Part shown: positions 8,147 through 15,895 of the stretch, one piece after another | Layout: every line of letters begins with the position of its first letter | How positions within the stretch are numbered: position 1 is the stretch's first letter | Origin: Amycolatopsis aidingensis | GTDB lineage: Bacteria > Actinomycetota > Actinomycetes > Mycobacteriales > Pseudonocardiaceae | DNA: 64,000 nucleotides | Direction of reading: 5' to 3' | Assembly (NCBI RefSeq): GCF_018885265.1 | Contig: NZ_CP076538.1 | Location: 7,476,001-7,540,000 of the forward strand | Notes under the pieces: generated by a model | What the model was told of the DNA's origin: nothing | The model's input: the letters and a program-made list of their open reading frames with translations, nothing else | Database searches by the model: none | Made by a program: the position numbers and the translations under genes

Positions 8147-8644
8147 TCATGCGTATGCCGGGGCCACCTCCTCGTAACGCTGCGCCCAGCCGGGGACCTC
8201 GGTGCCGGCCAGCACGGCCTCCAACCGGTCCAGGAAGGCATGCGTGCCGGGGATGTAGCCGCCGGCGTTGCGCGCCGAGAGGCCGCGATGGGTGAGGGTG
8301 AGGATGGTGTCCGCGCCGTCCGGCTCCAGCTCGTAGCGCACCACACCGTCCTCCACGATGTCCTGCCGCCAGTCGTGCTCCAGTACCCGCGGAGGATCCC
8401 AGACCAGGATGCGGCCGGTCATCCGTTTCTTCTCCGGCGGAACAGGCGGCTCGCTGGGCACCGTCGCGATCCTGCCGCCCGTCCGGCCGTCCACGGTGCT
8501 CTCGCCGAGCCAGGCCGCTCGTTGCTCCGGGTCGGTGAGGGCAGCCCAGACCGCCTCCACGGGGTAGGGCATGCGCCTGCGGAAGGTCATCGTGGCGACC
8601 CCGTCCTCGACGGTCAGCGAACCGTACCGGGAATCGACTGTCAT
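8147..8644 (-). CDS. SRPBCC/AHSA1 (ATPase activator homologue) domain protein (165 aa)
   Basis: START-like helix-grip protein: FRRRMPYPVEAVWAALTDPEQRAAWLGEST is the typical AHSA1 opening, with RILVWDPPRVLEHDW and TLTHRGL strands and a final long helix FLDRLEAVLAG. These small-molecule-binding proteins are often encoded with an ArsR regulator, as here: the ATG overlaps the ArsR TGA by 4 nt. Ligand not known. It is also one of three SRPBCC-type or SCP2 hydrophobic-ligand proteins in this window. Confidence 0.85.
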   Translation of the reverse strand: MTVDSRYGSLTVEDGVATMTFRRRMPYPVEAVWAALTDPEQRAAWLGESTVDGRTGGRIATVPSEPPVPPEKKRMTGRILVWDPPRVLEHDWRQDIVEDGVVRYELEPDGADTILTLTHRGLSARNAGGYIPGTHAFLDRLEAVLAGTEVPGWAQRYEEVAPAYA

Positions 8645-8973
8645 GGGGTGTTCTCCTCCTCATCGGGCCGGTGGGTACCGGCAAGGTGCCGTTCCAGCGC
8701 GTCCAGGTGGCGCGGCCAGTACCGCCGGTAGCGGCTGATCCAGTTGTCGATCTCGACCAGCCCGTCGGCGCGCAGCGCGTAGATGCGCCGCTGACCGTCG
8801 GGCCGGACCTCGACCAGCCCCACCTCACGCAGGATCCGCAGGTGCCGGGAGACCGCGGGCTGGGTGAGCGCGGGCAGGCTGGCCACCAGGTCGCCCGCGG
8901 TCCGCTCACCCTCGGCCAGCCGGTCCAGCAGGGCGCGGCGATGGGGTTCCGCAATGGCCTCGAAGACATCCAC
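8641..8973 (-). CDS. ArsR family transcriptional repressor (110 aa)
   Basis: Winged HTH repressor: FEAIAEPHRRALLDRLAEGERTAGDLVASLP, recognition helix LTQPAVSRHLRILREVGLVEV and wing RPDGQRRIYAL. It lacks the Cys pair of metal-sensing ArsR members, so it belongs to the SdpR/AHSA1-associated type. Starts with GTG 8973 and forms a two-gene operon with the AHSA1 gene behind it. The AT-rich stretch just upstream probably holds its operator. Confidence 0.88.
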   Translation of the reverse strand: MDVFEAIAEPHRRALLDRLAEGERTAGDLVASLPALTQPAVSRHLRILREVGLVEVRPDGQRRIYALRADGLVEIDNWISRYRRYWPRHLDALERHLAGTHRPDEEENTP

Positions 8974-9020
8974 GGTCGAAGTATCACACTAAGCATATAT
9001 ACGCGCAAGCCAATATATTT
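8974..9020. promoter_or_regulatory. AT-rich promoter/operator of the arsR-AHSA1 operon
   Basis: ATATAT at 8995-9000 and AATATATT at 9012-9019 form an interrupted dyad in otherwise GC-rich sequence directly upstream of the arsR start. ArsR proteins bind such imperfect A/T dyads; the precise site is inferred. Confidence 0.45.
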
Positions 9021-9118
9021 GAGTCGATGTTCACCCGGACGTGCGCTCCGTCCGGCGGCCCGAGCCGGGTGGTGCAACCCTTTCGGGTACCTACTCTCTC
9101 GCGGGTGAAGGAGCAGAC

Positions 9119-9415
9119 ATGCTTGGTGGAATCTGGGGCATCATCACGACGATCATCGTCGGCCTCGTCCTCGGCGTCCTCGGCCGGATGCTCGCTCCCG
9201 GCAGGCAGAAGATCCCGATGTGGCTGACCATCGTGGTCGGCATCGTCGCCGCCTTCATCGGCAACTGGCTCGCCGGTGTGTTCGGCGTCGAGAACACCCC
9301 GGGCATCGACTGGTGGCGGCACGTGTTCCAGGTGGCAGCCGCGGTGGTCGGCGTCATCGCCGCGGCCGCGGCCTATCCCAAGATCACCGGTGGCCGAACG
9401 GCTTCGAAGTCCTGA
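9119..9415 (+). CDS. YeaQ/YmgE-like (GlsB) transglycosylase-associated small membrane protein (98 aa)
   Basis: Three hydrophobic helices with glycine-rich faces: GIITTIIVGLVLGVLGRML, MWLTIVVGIVAAFIGNWLAG and VAAAVVGVIAAAAAYPKI. The LGVLGRMLAPGRQKIP loop is characteristic of the family (formerly 'transglycosylase-associated'), small stress-related inner-membrane proteins. ATG 9119 is set by AAGGAG five bases upstream. Monocistronic; a perfect hairpin follows immediately. Confidence 0.82.
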   Translation: MLGGIWGIITTIIVGLVLGVLGRMLAPGRQKIPMWLTIVVGIVAAFIGNWLAGVFGVENTPGIDWWRHVFQVAAAVVGVIAAAAAYPKITGGRTASKS

Positions 9416-9421
9416 GAACGA

Positions 9422-9455
9422 AGCGGGCCGGCGCACCGCGCTGCGCCGGCCCGCT
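9422..9455 (+). terminator. Perfect 14-bp hairpin after the YeaQ-like gene
   Basis: AGCGGGCCGGCGCA (9422-9435) pairs fully with 9442-9455 around a 6-nt loop CCGCGC, seven bases after the stop codon. No T-run; the LRR gene starts only 14 bases later, so its promoter must overlap or transcription reads through. Confidence 0.75.
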
Positions 9456-9468
9456 AGATTCGGGGCCG

Positions 9469-10254
9469 GTGGACGAGAACTGGCTGGACCTCAGCGGCAG
9501 CGGGCTGACCGAACTGCCGCCGGTGAACCTGGCCGGGGTCACCCGGGCCTACCTGGACCGCAACCGGTTCACCCGCTTCCCGGAACGGCTCACCAAGGCA
9601 CCCGGGCTGACCCAGCTCAGCCTCTACCACAACGAACTGGAAACCCTGCCCGGCTCGCTGTGGCGGCTCACCGGCCTGCGGGTACTGAACCTCGCGGCGA
9701 ACCGGCTCACCAGCCTTTCCCCGGAGATCGGCCGACTGTCCGAACTGCACACCCTCGACCTCGGGCACAACCTGCTCACCGCACTGCCGGACACCCTCGG
9801 CGCGCTGCCCGGGCTCACCGAGTACCTCTACCTCTCCGGCAACCGGCTGACCACCCTCCCGGACTCGCTGTGCGGGTTGCACCGGCTGCGCTACCTCGGC
9901 GCCACCGACAACGGGCTGACCGCACTGCCCGGTGAGATCGGCGCCATGTCGGCACTGCGCGAGCTCCGGCTGTACGGCAACCGGCTCGGCACGCTGCCCG
10001 AGTCGATCGGCGACCTCACCGCACTACGCGAGCTGCATCTGCGCGGCAACGCGATCACCACCCTGCCGGAGTCGATCACCCGGCTGACCGAGCTGCGCCT
10101 GCTGGACCTGCGGGACAACGGGCTCACCGAGCTGCCCGGCGGGATCGCCGAACTGCCCAAACTGGACAAACTCGATCTGCGCTGGAACAGGTACCTGCGC
10201 GAGCCCGGCTGGCTTGCCGGGCTGGAAGCGCGCGGCTGCGTGGTACTGCGCTAG
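9469..10254 (+). CDS. Leucine-rich-repeat protein (261 aa)
   Basis: Almost the whole chain is made of about ten 23-residue LRRs of the bacterial LxxLxLxxNxLxxLPxxL type (for example LTQLSLYHNELETLP, LRVLNLAANRLTSLS, LRELHLRGNAITTLP). There is no signal peptide, membrane segment or fused catalytic domain, so it should be a cytosolic binding scaffold. Start GTG 9469 (VDENWLDLSGSGL) begins right after the terminator; the open frame upstream has no LRR. The stop overlaps the stop of the convergent secreted-protein gene. Partner unknown; bacterial free-standing LRR proteins of this kind are poorly characterised. Confidence 0.82.
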   Translation: MDENWLDLSGSGLTELPPVNLAGVTRAYLDRNRFTRFPERLTKAPGLTQLSLYHNELETLPGSLWRLTGLRVLNLAANRLTSLSPEIGRLSELHTLDLGHNLLTALPDTLGALPGLTEYLYLSGNRLTTLPDSLCGLHRLRYLGATDNGLTALPGEIGAMSALRELRLYGNRLGTLPESIGDLTALRELHLRGNAITTLPESITRLTELRLLDLRDNGLTELPGGIAELPKLDKLDLRWNRYLREPGWLAGLEARGCVVLR

Positions 10255-10655
10255 CTGGTGCCGCGCTGGGGAGCGGCCAGCGTGCGGAAGTCGGCGCAGG
10301 CCACCGCCACGTAGGCGGGTTTCGGCGCCCGCCAGGCCACCTCCGCCCACTTGTCGTCGGTCACCTGCTTGTTCTCCGCGCCGACGCAGGAGTACCGCTC
10401 GCCGACCACGAATGGTGAGCACGGCGGGTAACCGGGTTCGGCGCCCACGCAGGTGGTGTAGTTGTCGCAGGTGAGGGTGGTGAGGATCGGTGTCGAGGTG
10501 CCTGCGCCGGCACGCACGTTCAGCTTGCAGGCATTGTGTTCGGTGGCACGCACCAGCGCGGGCTCCGGTTCCGCGGCACCGGCGGCCGGGGCGGTGAGCA
10601 ACGCCGTGACCACGGCGACGGAAAGGGCAAAACCTTTGGCGGGCAACGATTTCAT
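10251..10655 (-). CDS. Secreted SH3-like (SH3b) cysteine-rich protein (134 aa)
   Basis: ATG 10655 starts a classic Sec signal (MKSLPAKGFALSVAVVTALLTAPAAGAA). The mature part contains LNVRAGAGTSTPILTTL, the core of bacterial SH3 domains, and about six cysteines (CKLNVR, TCDNYTTC, PPC, SCVGA, ACADF) that could form disulfides outside the cell. Such domains bind cell-wall peptides. In-frame upstream codons exist but would bury the signal peptide. No neighbouring gene in the same transcript is obvious. Confidence 0.72.
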   Translation of the reverse strand: MKSLPAKGFALSVAVVTALLTAPAAGAAEPEPALVRATEHNACKLNVRAGAGTSTPILTTLTCDNYTTCVGAEPGYPPCSPFVVGERYSCVGAENKQVTDDKWAEVAWRAPKPAYVAVACADFRTLAAPQRGTS

Positions 10656-10785
10656 CTGCAGTACCCGACGGGACACCAAACCTCCAGCTGCGGTTACGAC
10701 CGGCCTGACGAACCCAACGTAGCGGGAGCGCCCACCCCGGCACACCACACGACCGGGCGGCACCGATGGTCACGCAGCGACACGA

Positions 10786-12654
10786 TCAGCAGATGACGGT
10801 CGGCCGGGCCGCGTACCGGACCTCGCGGGTCTGCCTGCTCACCTCGTCACCGGAGTCCAGGTCGTACAGGATGCGCGTGTTCGAACTGCTGAACCCCGGC
10901 GTGCCCTCGACCGGCGTGCAGTTCTCCCGCGGCCCGAGCCGGATCGGCGGCGGCACCACATCGGTCCGCGGCGCGGTCACGCTCTCCACCCGGTAGCGCT
11001 TGGTGCCCCAGATCTTCACGGTCACCGCACCACCGGAGGCCGAAGCCTGGATGGCCACACCGGTGGGTGCGTCGTTGGTGAACGCCATCTCGATGCTGGA
11101 CCCGTTCTCCTGCAAGGAGCTCGCATCCCGCGCCTCCGGGTAGCGCGCGAAGTAGGTGGCGTGCTCGGTGTGCCCGGCATCCCGCAGCCCGGCAAGGTAG
11201 ACCGCGTTGTAGAGGGTGCTGGTGAACTGTGAGACCCCGCCGCCGATCACCGGGGGACCGGTTCCGTCCTCGTGCACCGGTGCCGTGCGGTAGCCCCTGG
11301 ACGCCGTGCGTGGCCCGGTGTGCTCGTCCAGGTCGAAGGTCTGCCCCGGCCGCACGATCGTGCCGTCCACCTGGCGGGCGATCACGCCGATGTTGTGCGC
11401 GACGTCGCCGGTGAAACCCCCGGTGCTGAACTCCCCGATGACCTCCTTGATCCCGAACCGTTCGGCGTCGGAGGTGGTGACCTTCGCGGGCCGGGTGTCG
11501 TAGACCACCGGCAGCTCGCGATCCACCACCCGGCGCGCGATGTCCATGAACGGCGCCAGGGTCCGCGCCCAGTTGATCTCCCTGCCCGGCGCGGACGGCT
11601 GGATGTCCGGCTTGCCCGCGGCGAACACGATCCTGGCGTTCTTGCTCCGCTGCTCGGTTTCGTCCAGTTGCGGCAGCAGCACCCGCCGGAGCTTGGACTG
11701 GTCGACCCTGATCTGCAGGGAGCCGTCCGCCATCGCGGCGAACCGCAGGGCCGTGGCGATGTCCTCGGGCCGCAGCACGGCCGCGGCACCTGCCGCGCGC
11801 GCCCGGATCGGCGCGGACACCGCCGGCGCGACCACCTGGTCGAGCGCCGCGTGCACCCCGGCCGAGCTGGCCTTGGGCTGGGTCACCCGCATCGGGAACG
11901 TGATGGCCCTGTCGGTGAGCCAGTTCTCGGTGACGATCCGCACCGCGGCCGCGATGTCGGTGAGCTGTTGCGCCTGCCGCGGTTCCACCGCCACCGGCCG
12001 CACGGCGCCGTCGCCGGGCGCGGATTCGAAACGGATGGTGCCCTCGGTCAGTCCGTGGTTGAGCCGCTGCCGCGCCAGCTCGGTGATCGCCTGCCGGAGC
12101 AGGTCCGGCTCGACCGTGGGGACCGCCCCCACCTCGCGGGTGCGGAAGAAGGACGCCACCCTGGTCACCGGGTTCAGCGGCTGCATGCCCGCCTGGTCGA
12201 GGGTGGCCTGCCAGTCCAGGCCGAGGCCGGAGGTGCGCGGGTCCAGTTCGGCCCGGACATCACCCGCCCGCACCGGGATGGGCTGCACCAGCCGGGGTTC
12301 GAGCTCGATCCGCAGCTTGGCCTCGGCCGCGCCCTGGCTCATCCCGCCGACCTCCACCCCGGCCACGGTGACCCCGCGCGGGACGTCCCCCGCACTCAGC
12401 ATCAGGTCGGCGACGTAGAGCAGCGCCAGTAACGCGATGACGCCGCCGGTCGCCATCATCACCTTGCCGAGGCCGGTGCGGAACCGGCGCGCGGGCGTCA
12501 CCGGGAGCGGGGCGAGCGGCTCGTGGTCGAGCAGCTCGCCGAGCAGGCCCTCGTCGGGGGCCGGTTCGGGCTCGGGTCGCGGAGCGGGCAGGGCGGCAGC
12601 GAACTGCTCGGTCGGGTCGGCTTCCGGCTCCGGCCGGTCCTGCTCCTCGCGCAC
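10786..12654 (-). CDS. VanW family protein with peptidoglycan-binding-like repeats (622 aa)
   Basis: A Pro/Glu-rich cytoplasmic head (residues 1-60), one membrane helix (about 65-86) and a large extracytoplasmic part. The latter has two putative-PG-binding (YoaR-like) modules and a VanW domain: EFSTGGFTGDVAHNIGVIARQVDG, GQTFDLDEHTGPRT and the GGGVSQFTSTLYNAVYLAG motif. Despite the name, VanW-domain proteins are common envelope proteins of unknown activity. GTG 12654 follows GGAGGGGCAG. It is the third gene of an operon with the thioredoxin/NHL and Cpn10-like genes, 24 bp after the latter. Confidence 0.87.
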   Translation of the reverse strand: MREEQDRPEPEADPTEQFAAALPAPRPEPEPAPDEGLLGELLDHEPLAPLPVTPARRFRTGLGKVMMATGGVIALLALLYVADLMLSAGDVPRGVTVAGVEVGGMSQGAAEAKLRIELEPRLVQPIPVRAGDVRAELDPRTSGLGLDWQATLDQAGMQPLNPVTRVASFFRTREVGAVPTVEPDLLRQAITELARQRLNHGLTEGTIRFESAPGDGAVRPVAVEPRQAQQLTDIAAAVRIVTENWLTDRAITFPMRVTQPKASSAGVHAALDQVVAPAVSAPIRARAAGAAAVLRPEDIATALRFAAMADGSLQIRVDQSKLRRVLLPQLDETEQRSKNARIVFAAGKPDIQPSAPGREINWARTLAPFMDIARRVVDRELPVVYDTRPAKVTTSDAERFGIKEVIGEFSTGGFTGDVAHNIGVIARQVDGTIVRPGQTFDLDEHTGPRTASRGYRTAPVHEDGTGPPVIGGGVSQFTSTLYNAVYLAGLRDAGHTEHATYFARYPEARDASSLQENGSSIEMAFTNDAPTGVAIQASASGGAVTVKIWGTKRYRVESVTAPRTDVVPPPIRLGPRENCTPVEGTPGFSSSNTRILYDLDSGDEVSRQTREVRYAARPTVIC

Positions 12655-12678
12655 CTGCCCCTCCGAAAAACATGTCCG

Positions 12679-13032
12679 CTACAAGTAAAGCCCCGTACCG
12701 TGCTCGGTGCGCTCGCTGGCGATCGCGTGGATGTCGCGCTCCCGCATCACCAGATACGCCTCGCCCTGGATTTCCACCTCGTGCTGGTCCTCCGCGTTGA
12801 ACAACACCCGGTCGCCGACCTTCACGTTACGCACATTATTGCCGACACCCAGTACATCACCCCAGGTGAGACGGCGCGCCATCTGCGCGGTGGCCGGGAT
12901 GACGATGCCGCCGGTACTGCGCCGTTCCCCTTCGTCGGTCGACATCCGGACCAGCACCCGGTCATGCAGCAGCTGGATCTCCAGCTTCACGTCCGCGCCG
13001 GTCCCGCTCTCCGAATCTGACACAACTGTCAT
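12679..13032 (-). CDS. GroES/Cpn10-like protein, orphan paralogue (117 aa)
   Basis: Core matches Cpn10: LLHDRVLVRMSTDEGERRSTGGIVIPATAQ covers the first strand and the mobile loop with its GGIVIP hydrophobic tripeptide, then GDVLGVGNN, KVGDRVLFNAED and GEAYLVMRERDIHAIA. Two things differ from GroES: the roof beta-hairpin between VLGVG and VKVGD is missing, and there are acidic N-terminal (SDSESGTGAD) and C-terminal extensions. No groEL lies nearby. ATG 13032 is one base after the TAA of the thioredoxin/NHL gene (TAACATG), giving tight coupling. Whether it binds GroEL is unknown. Confidence 0.82.
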   Translation of the reverse strand: MTVVSDSESGTGADVKLEIQLLHDRVLVRMSTDEGERRSTGGIVIPATAQMARRLTWGDVLGVGNNVRNVKVGDRVLFNAEDQHEVEIQGEAYLVMRERDIHAIASERTEHGTGLYL

Positions 13033-13033
13033 G

Positions 13034-14869
13034 TTATCCCTCGCCCGTGGCCTGCCCGGCCATGACGAGCCGGAAACCGCGCTCGCCCGAAGGGTCGAGC
13101 CGGACCGGAACACCCCAGTCCTGCCGGGTCATCCGGCAGGCGGGATGCTCGGCCTCATCGTCACAGCTGGCCGCCTGGGCGACCACTTGCAGCACCCCCT
13201 CGGGGTAACCCTCGGCCAGCCGGATACGCCGGGTCAGCGCGGTGCCGGTGCCCGCGCCCTCGGCCAGCAGTTCCGGCGGGGACGCGCTCAGCTCCAGGCG
13301 GGTGGAGGGCCCGTAGCGGTCATCCAGCTTCTCCCCCGGCGGGGGCTGGAAGACCACCTCGAGCTCGACCTCACCCGGCGCCAGCGTGGTGGGCGGCCTG
13401 CGCACGGCATGCGCTTCCCCGGTGACGCTGGCCCCGGCCTCCCGCGGAACCCGGCGCAACCGGTGCCCGCTGGACTCCACGACCAGCAGCTCCCCCGCAT
13501 GCACCAGCAGGCCGGAGGGTTCGGCGAGGCCGGAGGCGAGGGTGCTGACCGTGCCGGTGGCCGGGTCGTAGCCGCGGACCGCGCCGTTGTAGGTGTCCGC
13601 CACTGCGATCGAGCCATCGGGCAGCACGGCGAGGCCGAGCGGGTGCTGTAGCAACGCCGCCTCGGCCGGGCCGTCGCGGTGCCCGAAGGAGAACAGGTCG
13701 GTGCCCACGGCGGTGTGCACCGTGCAGCCACCGTCCGCCCAGCGCAGCCTGCGCAGCGCTGAGGTCTCGGCGTCCACCAGCCAGAGGTCCCCGGCGGTGG
13801 CGGCCAGGCCCGAGGTCTGGGCGAAGAACGCCGCCGCCGCCGGGCCGTCCCGCAGCCCTTCGACGGTGGTGCCGGCCAGCCGGGAGACCTCGCCCCGCAG
13901 CGGGTCGAACAGCCCGAGGGTGTGGTTGCCCGCCATGGCCACCACGACCCCGCCTGCCGGTTCCCACCAGGCGACATCCCATGGGCTGGTCAGGTCCACC
14001 TCGCGGGCCGCGCCGCGCACCGGGCCGTCCCGCCACTGCCTTCCGGTGCCTGCCACGGTGCGCACCTGCCCGGTGTCCAGATCGATCCCCCGCAGCAGGT
14101 GACCCGCGGTGTCGGCGACCACCACCTGGTACCCGGCCCGCTCGGCCACGGCCTGCGGCAGTACCGCGATCCCGGAGGGTTCGGCGAAGCTCGCCCGCTC
14201 GGCCGGGCCGTCCTCGGCGCCCCGCAGGCCGCTGCCGAACCGGCGCAGCACCGTCTCGCCGTCGGCGGCCAGCTCGACGACCGCATGCTGCCCGGTGTCG
14301 GCGACCAGCAGGGTGCCGGACGGCAGGGCTACCGCCTTGCTGGGGAAACGCAGGTCGCCCTCGGTCTCCTCGGCGGCGACATAGGGGCTGCCGCCGCTGC
14401 GCAGGGTGCCCTTCTCGGTATGCGTGGCCACCAGCTCGCCGATCACCCGGCGCAGGGCCTCGCCGTGCCCCTCACCCGCGGCGACATGCGCCACGTAGCC
14501 CTCCGGATCGATCACCACCAGGGTGGGCCAGGCCTTGACCGCGTAGTGCTGCCAGTTGGTGAGGTCCGGGTCGTTCAGCACCGGATGGTGCACCTCGTAG
14601 CGGCGCACCGCGGCCTCGATCGCGGCCCGCTCGCCCTCGTGCAGGAACTTCGGCGAATGCACGCCGATGGTGACCAGCACATCGGCGAACTCCCGCTCCA
14701 GCGGGCGCAGCTCGTCCAGTACGTGCAGGCAGTTGATGCAGCCCGAGGTCCAGAAGTCGAGCAGCACGATCCGGCCGCGCAGCTGCGCGAGCCGGAGGGT
14801 TTCACCACCGGTGTTCAGCCACTGCGCGCCCACCAGCTCGGGCGCGCGCACATGTCGTACGGAAGTCAC
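13034..14869 (-). CDS. Thioredoxin-like/NHL-repeat protein, NHLRC2-type (611 aa)
   Basis: Residues about 8-150 are a TlpA-like thioredoxin domain with the redox motif WTSGCINCLH (Cys 44 and 47) and cis-Pro region VKAWPTLVVIDPEG. Residues about 170-480 are NHL beta-propeller blades (FPSKAVALPSGTLLVADTGQH, FAEPSGIAVLP, HPLGLAVLPDGSIAVADTYNG), then a C-terminal beta-rich domain. This is the architecture of animal NHLRC2 and its bacterial relatives. No signal peptide is seen, so it is probably cytosolic. GTG 14869 chosen; TTG 14881 also possible. First gene of the operon with Cpn10-like and VanW. Confidence 0.87.
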   Translation of the reverse strand: MTSVRHVRAPELVGAQWLNTGGETLRLAQLRGRIVLLDFWTSGCINCLHVLDELRPLEREFADVLVTIGVHSPKFLHEGERAAIEAAVRRYEVHHPVLNDPDLTNWQHYAVKAWPTLVVIDPEGYVAHVAAGEGHGEALRRVIGELVATHTEKGTLRSGGSPYVAAEETEGDLRFPSKAVALPSGTLLVADTGQHAVVELAADGETVLRRFGSGLRGAEDGPAERASFAEPSGIAVLPQAVAERAGYQVVVADTAGHLLRGIDLDTGQVRTVAGTGRQWRDGPVRGAAREVDLTSPWDVAWWEPAGGVVVAMAGNHTLGLFDPLRGEVSRLAGTTVEGLRDGPAAAAFFAQTSGLAATAGDLWLVDAETSALRRLRWADGGCTVHTAVGTDLFSFGHRDGPAEAALLQHPLGLAVLPDGSIAVADTYNGAVRGYDPATGTVSTLASGLAEPSGLLVHAGELLVVESSGHRLRRVPREAGASVTGEAHAVRRPPTTLAPGEVELEVVFQPPPGEKLDDRYGPSTRLELSASPPELLAEGAGTGTALTRRIRLAEGYPEGVLQVVAQAASCDDEAEHPACRMTRQDWGVPVRLDPSGERGFRLVMAGQATGEG

Positions 14870-14910
14870 GCCCGGAGTCAACCAGCGTCAGGGCCGCGCT
14901 GTTCCCCTGC

Positions 14911-15078
14911 TCAGCCGATGCGCACCGCGCCGGTGGCCTCCGGGGTCTTGGTGATGGTCTTGGTGGCCGGGGACACCTGCTGCACCTGGGCGGGGGCGGA
15001 GCGCTGGGCGCAGCCGAGGACCAGCCCGGCGACGCAGGCGACGACGGCGATCGGGGCGAGAATGCGCGTGAACGGCAT
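14911..15078 (-). CDS. Small lipoprotein (55 aa)
   Basis: ATG 15078 opens a short frame with a lipoprotein signal: basic n-region MPFTR, hydrophobic ILAPIAVVACVAGLV, then lipobox LVLGC. After the lipidated Cys only about 33 residues follow, rich in Gln, Thr and Lys (QVQQVSPATKTITKT). Codon usage and the clean signal argue that it is real in spite of its size. No family recognised. It is 42 bp upstream of the thioredoxin/NHL start in the same direction and might be part of that transcript. Confidence 0.62.
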   Translation of the reverse strand: MPFTRILAPIAVVACVAGLVLGCAQRSAPAQVQQVSPATKTITKTPEATGAVRIG

Positions 15079-15197
15079 GGAGTTCGGGCCTGTGCTCTCT
15101 ACGAATGGCGAAAAGATGGGTCACCGAGCGGTGACAGCCGTTCTGTCGCCACCCCCGGGCAAACCGTTACTCAGCCACCGCGCCCGCCTGCTGTGGA

Positions 15198-15662
15198 TCA
15201 GTTCGTTTCGGCCCTGGTTTTGAGTCTGCGCAGGGTGTTCGCGATGTTGTGCCGGTTGTGCTCTGCCCGGTCCCAGACGCCGCTGGCCAGGGCACCGGCG
15301 AACTTCAGCCAGCCGGGGCGTTTCTCCCAGGTGCTCTCGGTCACCCGGCAACCGTCCGGGGTGGACTCGATGTCGTACTGCCAGCGGGCGACCGGTGCGG
15401 GCCCTGCCGAGACCTCGAAGGCGAAGCACCGCCCCGCCACCGCGTCGGTGACCGTGGCGACGGTGCTCCAGCGCCGGAGGCCACGGCGGTTACCGCCCTT
15501 GAACCGGGCGCCGACCCTGGCCGCGGACGCACCGTCCAGCCAGCGGAAGGTAGCGTACTCAGCTGCCAGCTCGGCCAGCATCCCCGGCTCGCTGATCAGC
15601 TCGTACACCCGTTCCGGCCGGGCGTGCACCTCGATCTGCCCGGTCGCACTCGGCTGGGACAT
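15198..15662 (-). CDS. SRPBCC family protein (polyketide cyclase/dehydrase-like, 154 aa)
   Basis: Helix-grip fold signs: IEVHARPERVYELISEPGMLAELAAEYATFRWL, a RVGARFKGGNR turn, WQYDIESTPDGCRVTESTWEKR strands and a final long basic helix. No catalytic residues can be assigned; family members bind hydrophobic ligands or act as cyclases. ATG 15662 at the end of a purine-poor leader. The upstream region carries a MITE-like insertion, which must separate the gene from its original promoter. Confidence 0.8.
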   Translation of the reverse strand: MSQPSATGQIEVHARPERVYELISEPGMLAELAAEYATFRWLDGASAARVGARFKGGNRRGLRRWSTVATVTDAVAGRCFAFEVSAGPAPVARWQYDIESTPDGCRVTESTWEKRPGWLKFAGALASGVWDRAEHNRHNIANTLRRLKTRAETN

Positions 15663-15701
15663 GGCGGCCTCGCTTCATGGCAATGTGGTTTGGTCAACGT
15701 C

Positions 15702-15848
15702 GGGTTATTCAGGTCCGTAGCGTGCGTCGCCAATGCTGTCGCCTGCAACGACCTCCCGCCCGTCGCCCACCACCCACACGGTGGCGCTGCGCGCCGCGGT
15801 GACCATGGGCCTGGCGACCCGCGGTCGCTGGGTCGTTCTGAATAACCC
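15702..15848. mobile_element. 147-bp MITE-like element with perfect 11-bp terminal inverted repeats
   Basis: GGGTTATTCAG at 15702-15712 is repeated exactly as CTGAATAACCC at 15838-15848. The interior has no transposase but includes a short minus-strand frame (ATG 15806 to the TAA inside the left repeat, reading MVTAARSATVWVVGDG...) of 33 residues. Flanking bases share only TC, so a clear target duplication is not seen. Could be a small non-autonomous transposon or IS remnant; family not recognised. Confidence 0.5.
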
Positions 15849-15863
15849 TCAATGGCGGACATG

Positions 15864-15880
15864 ACATACCAACGGTATGT
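15864..15880. promoter_or_regulatory. Inverted repeat ACATACC-AAC-GGTATGT
   Basis: A perfect 7-bp dyad with a 3-bp spacer, 16 bp outside the MITE-like element and just after the end of the 787-aa protein gene. Size and symmetry suit a TetR- or GntR-type operator, but no gene starts directly next to it, so it might equally be a leftover of the SRPBCC gene's original promoter. Confidence 0.4.
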
Positions 15881-15895
15881 GCCGCGTCAAGGTAC

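Noticed and set aside
3074..12654. Vancomycin resistance suggested by VanZ- and VanW-like names
   Set aside because: No vanHAX ligase, dehydrogenase or dipeptidase set; both families are common envelope proteins.
14888..15124. 78-aa Arg-rich frame
   Set aside because: A shadow of the small lipoprotein gene (14911-15078), which has a proper lipobox in another frame.
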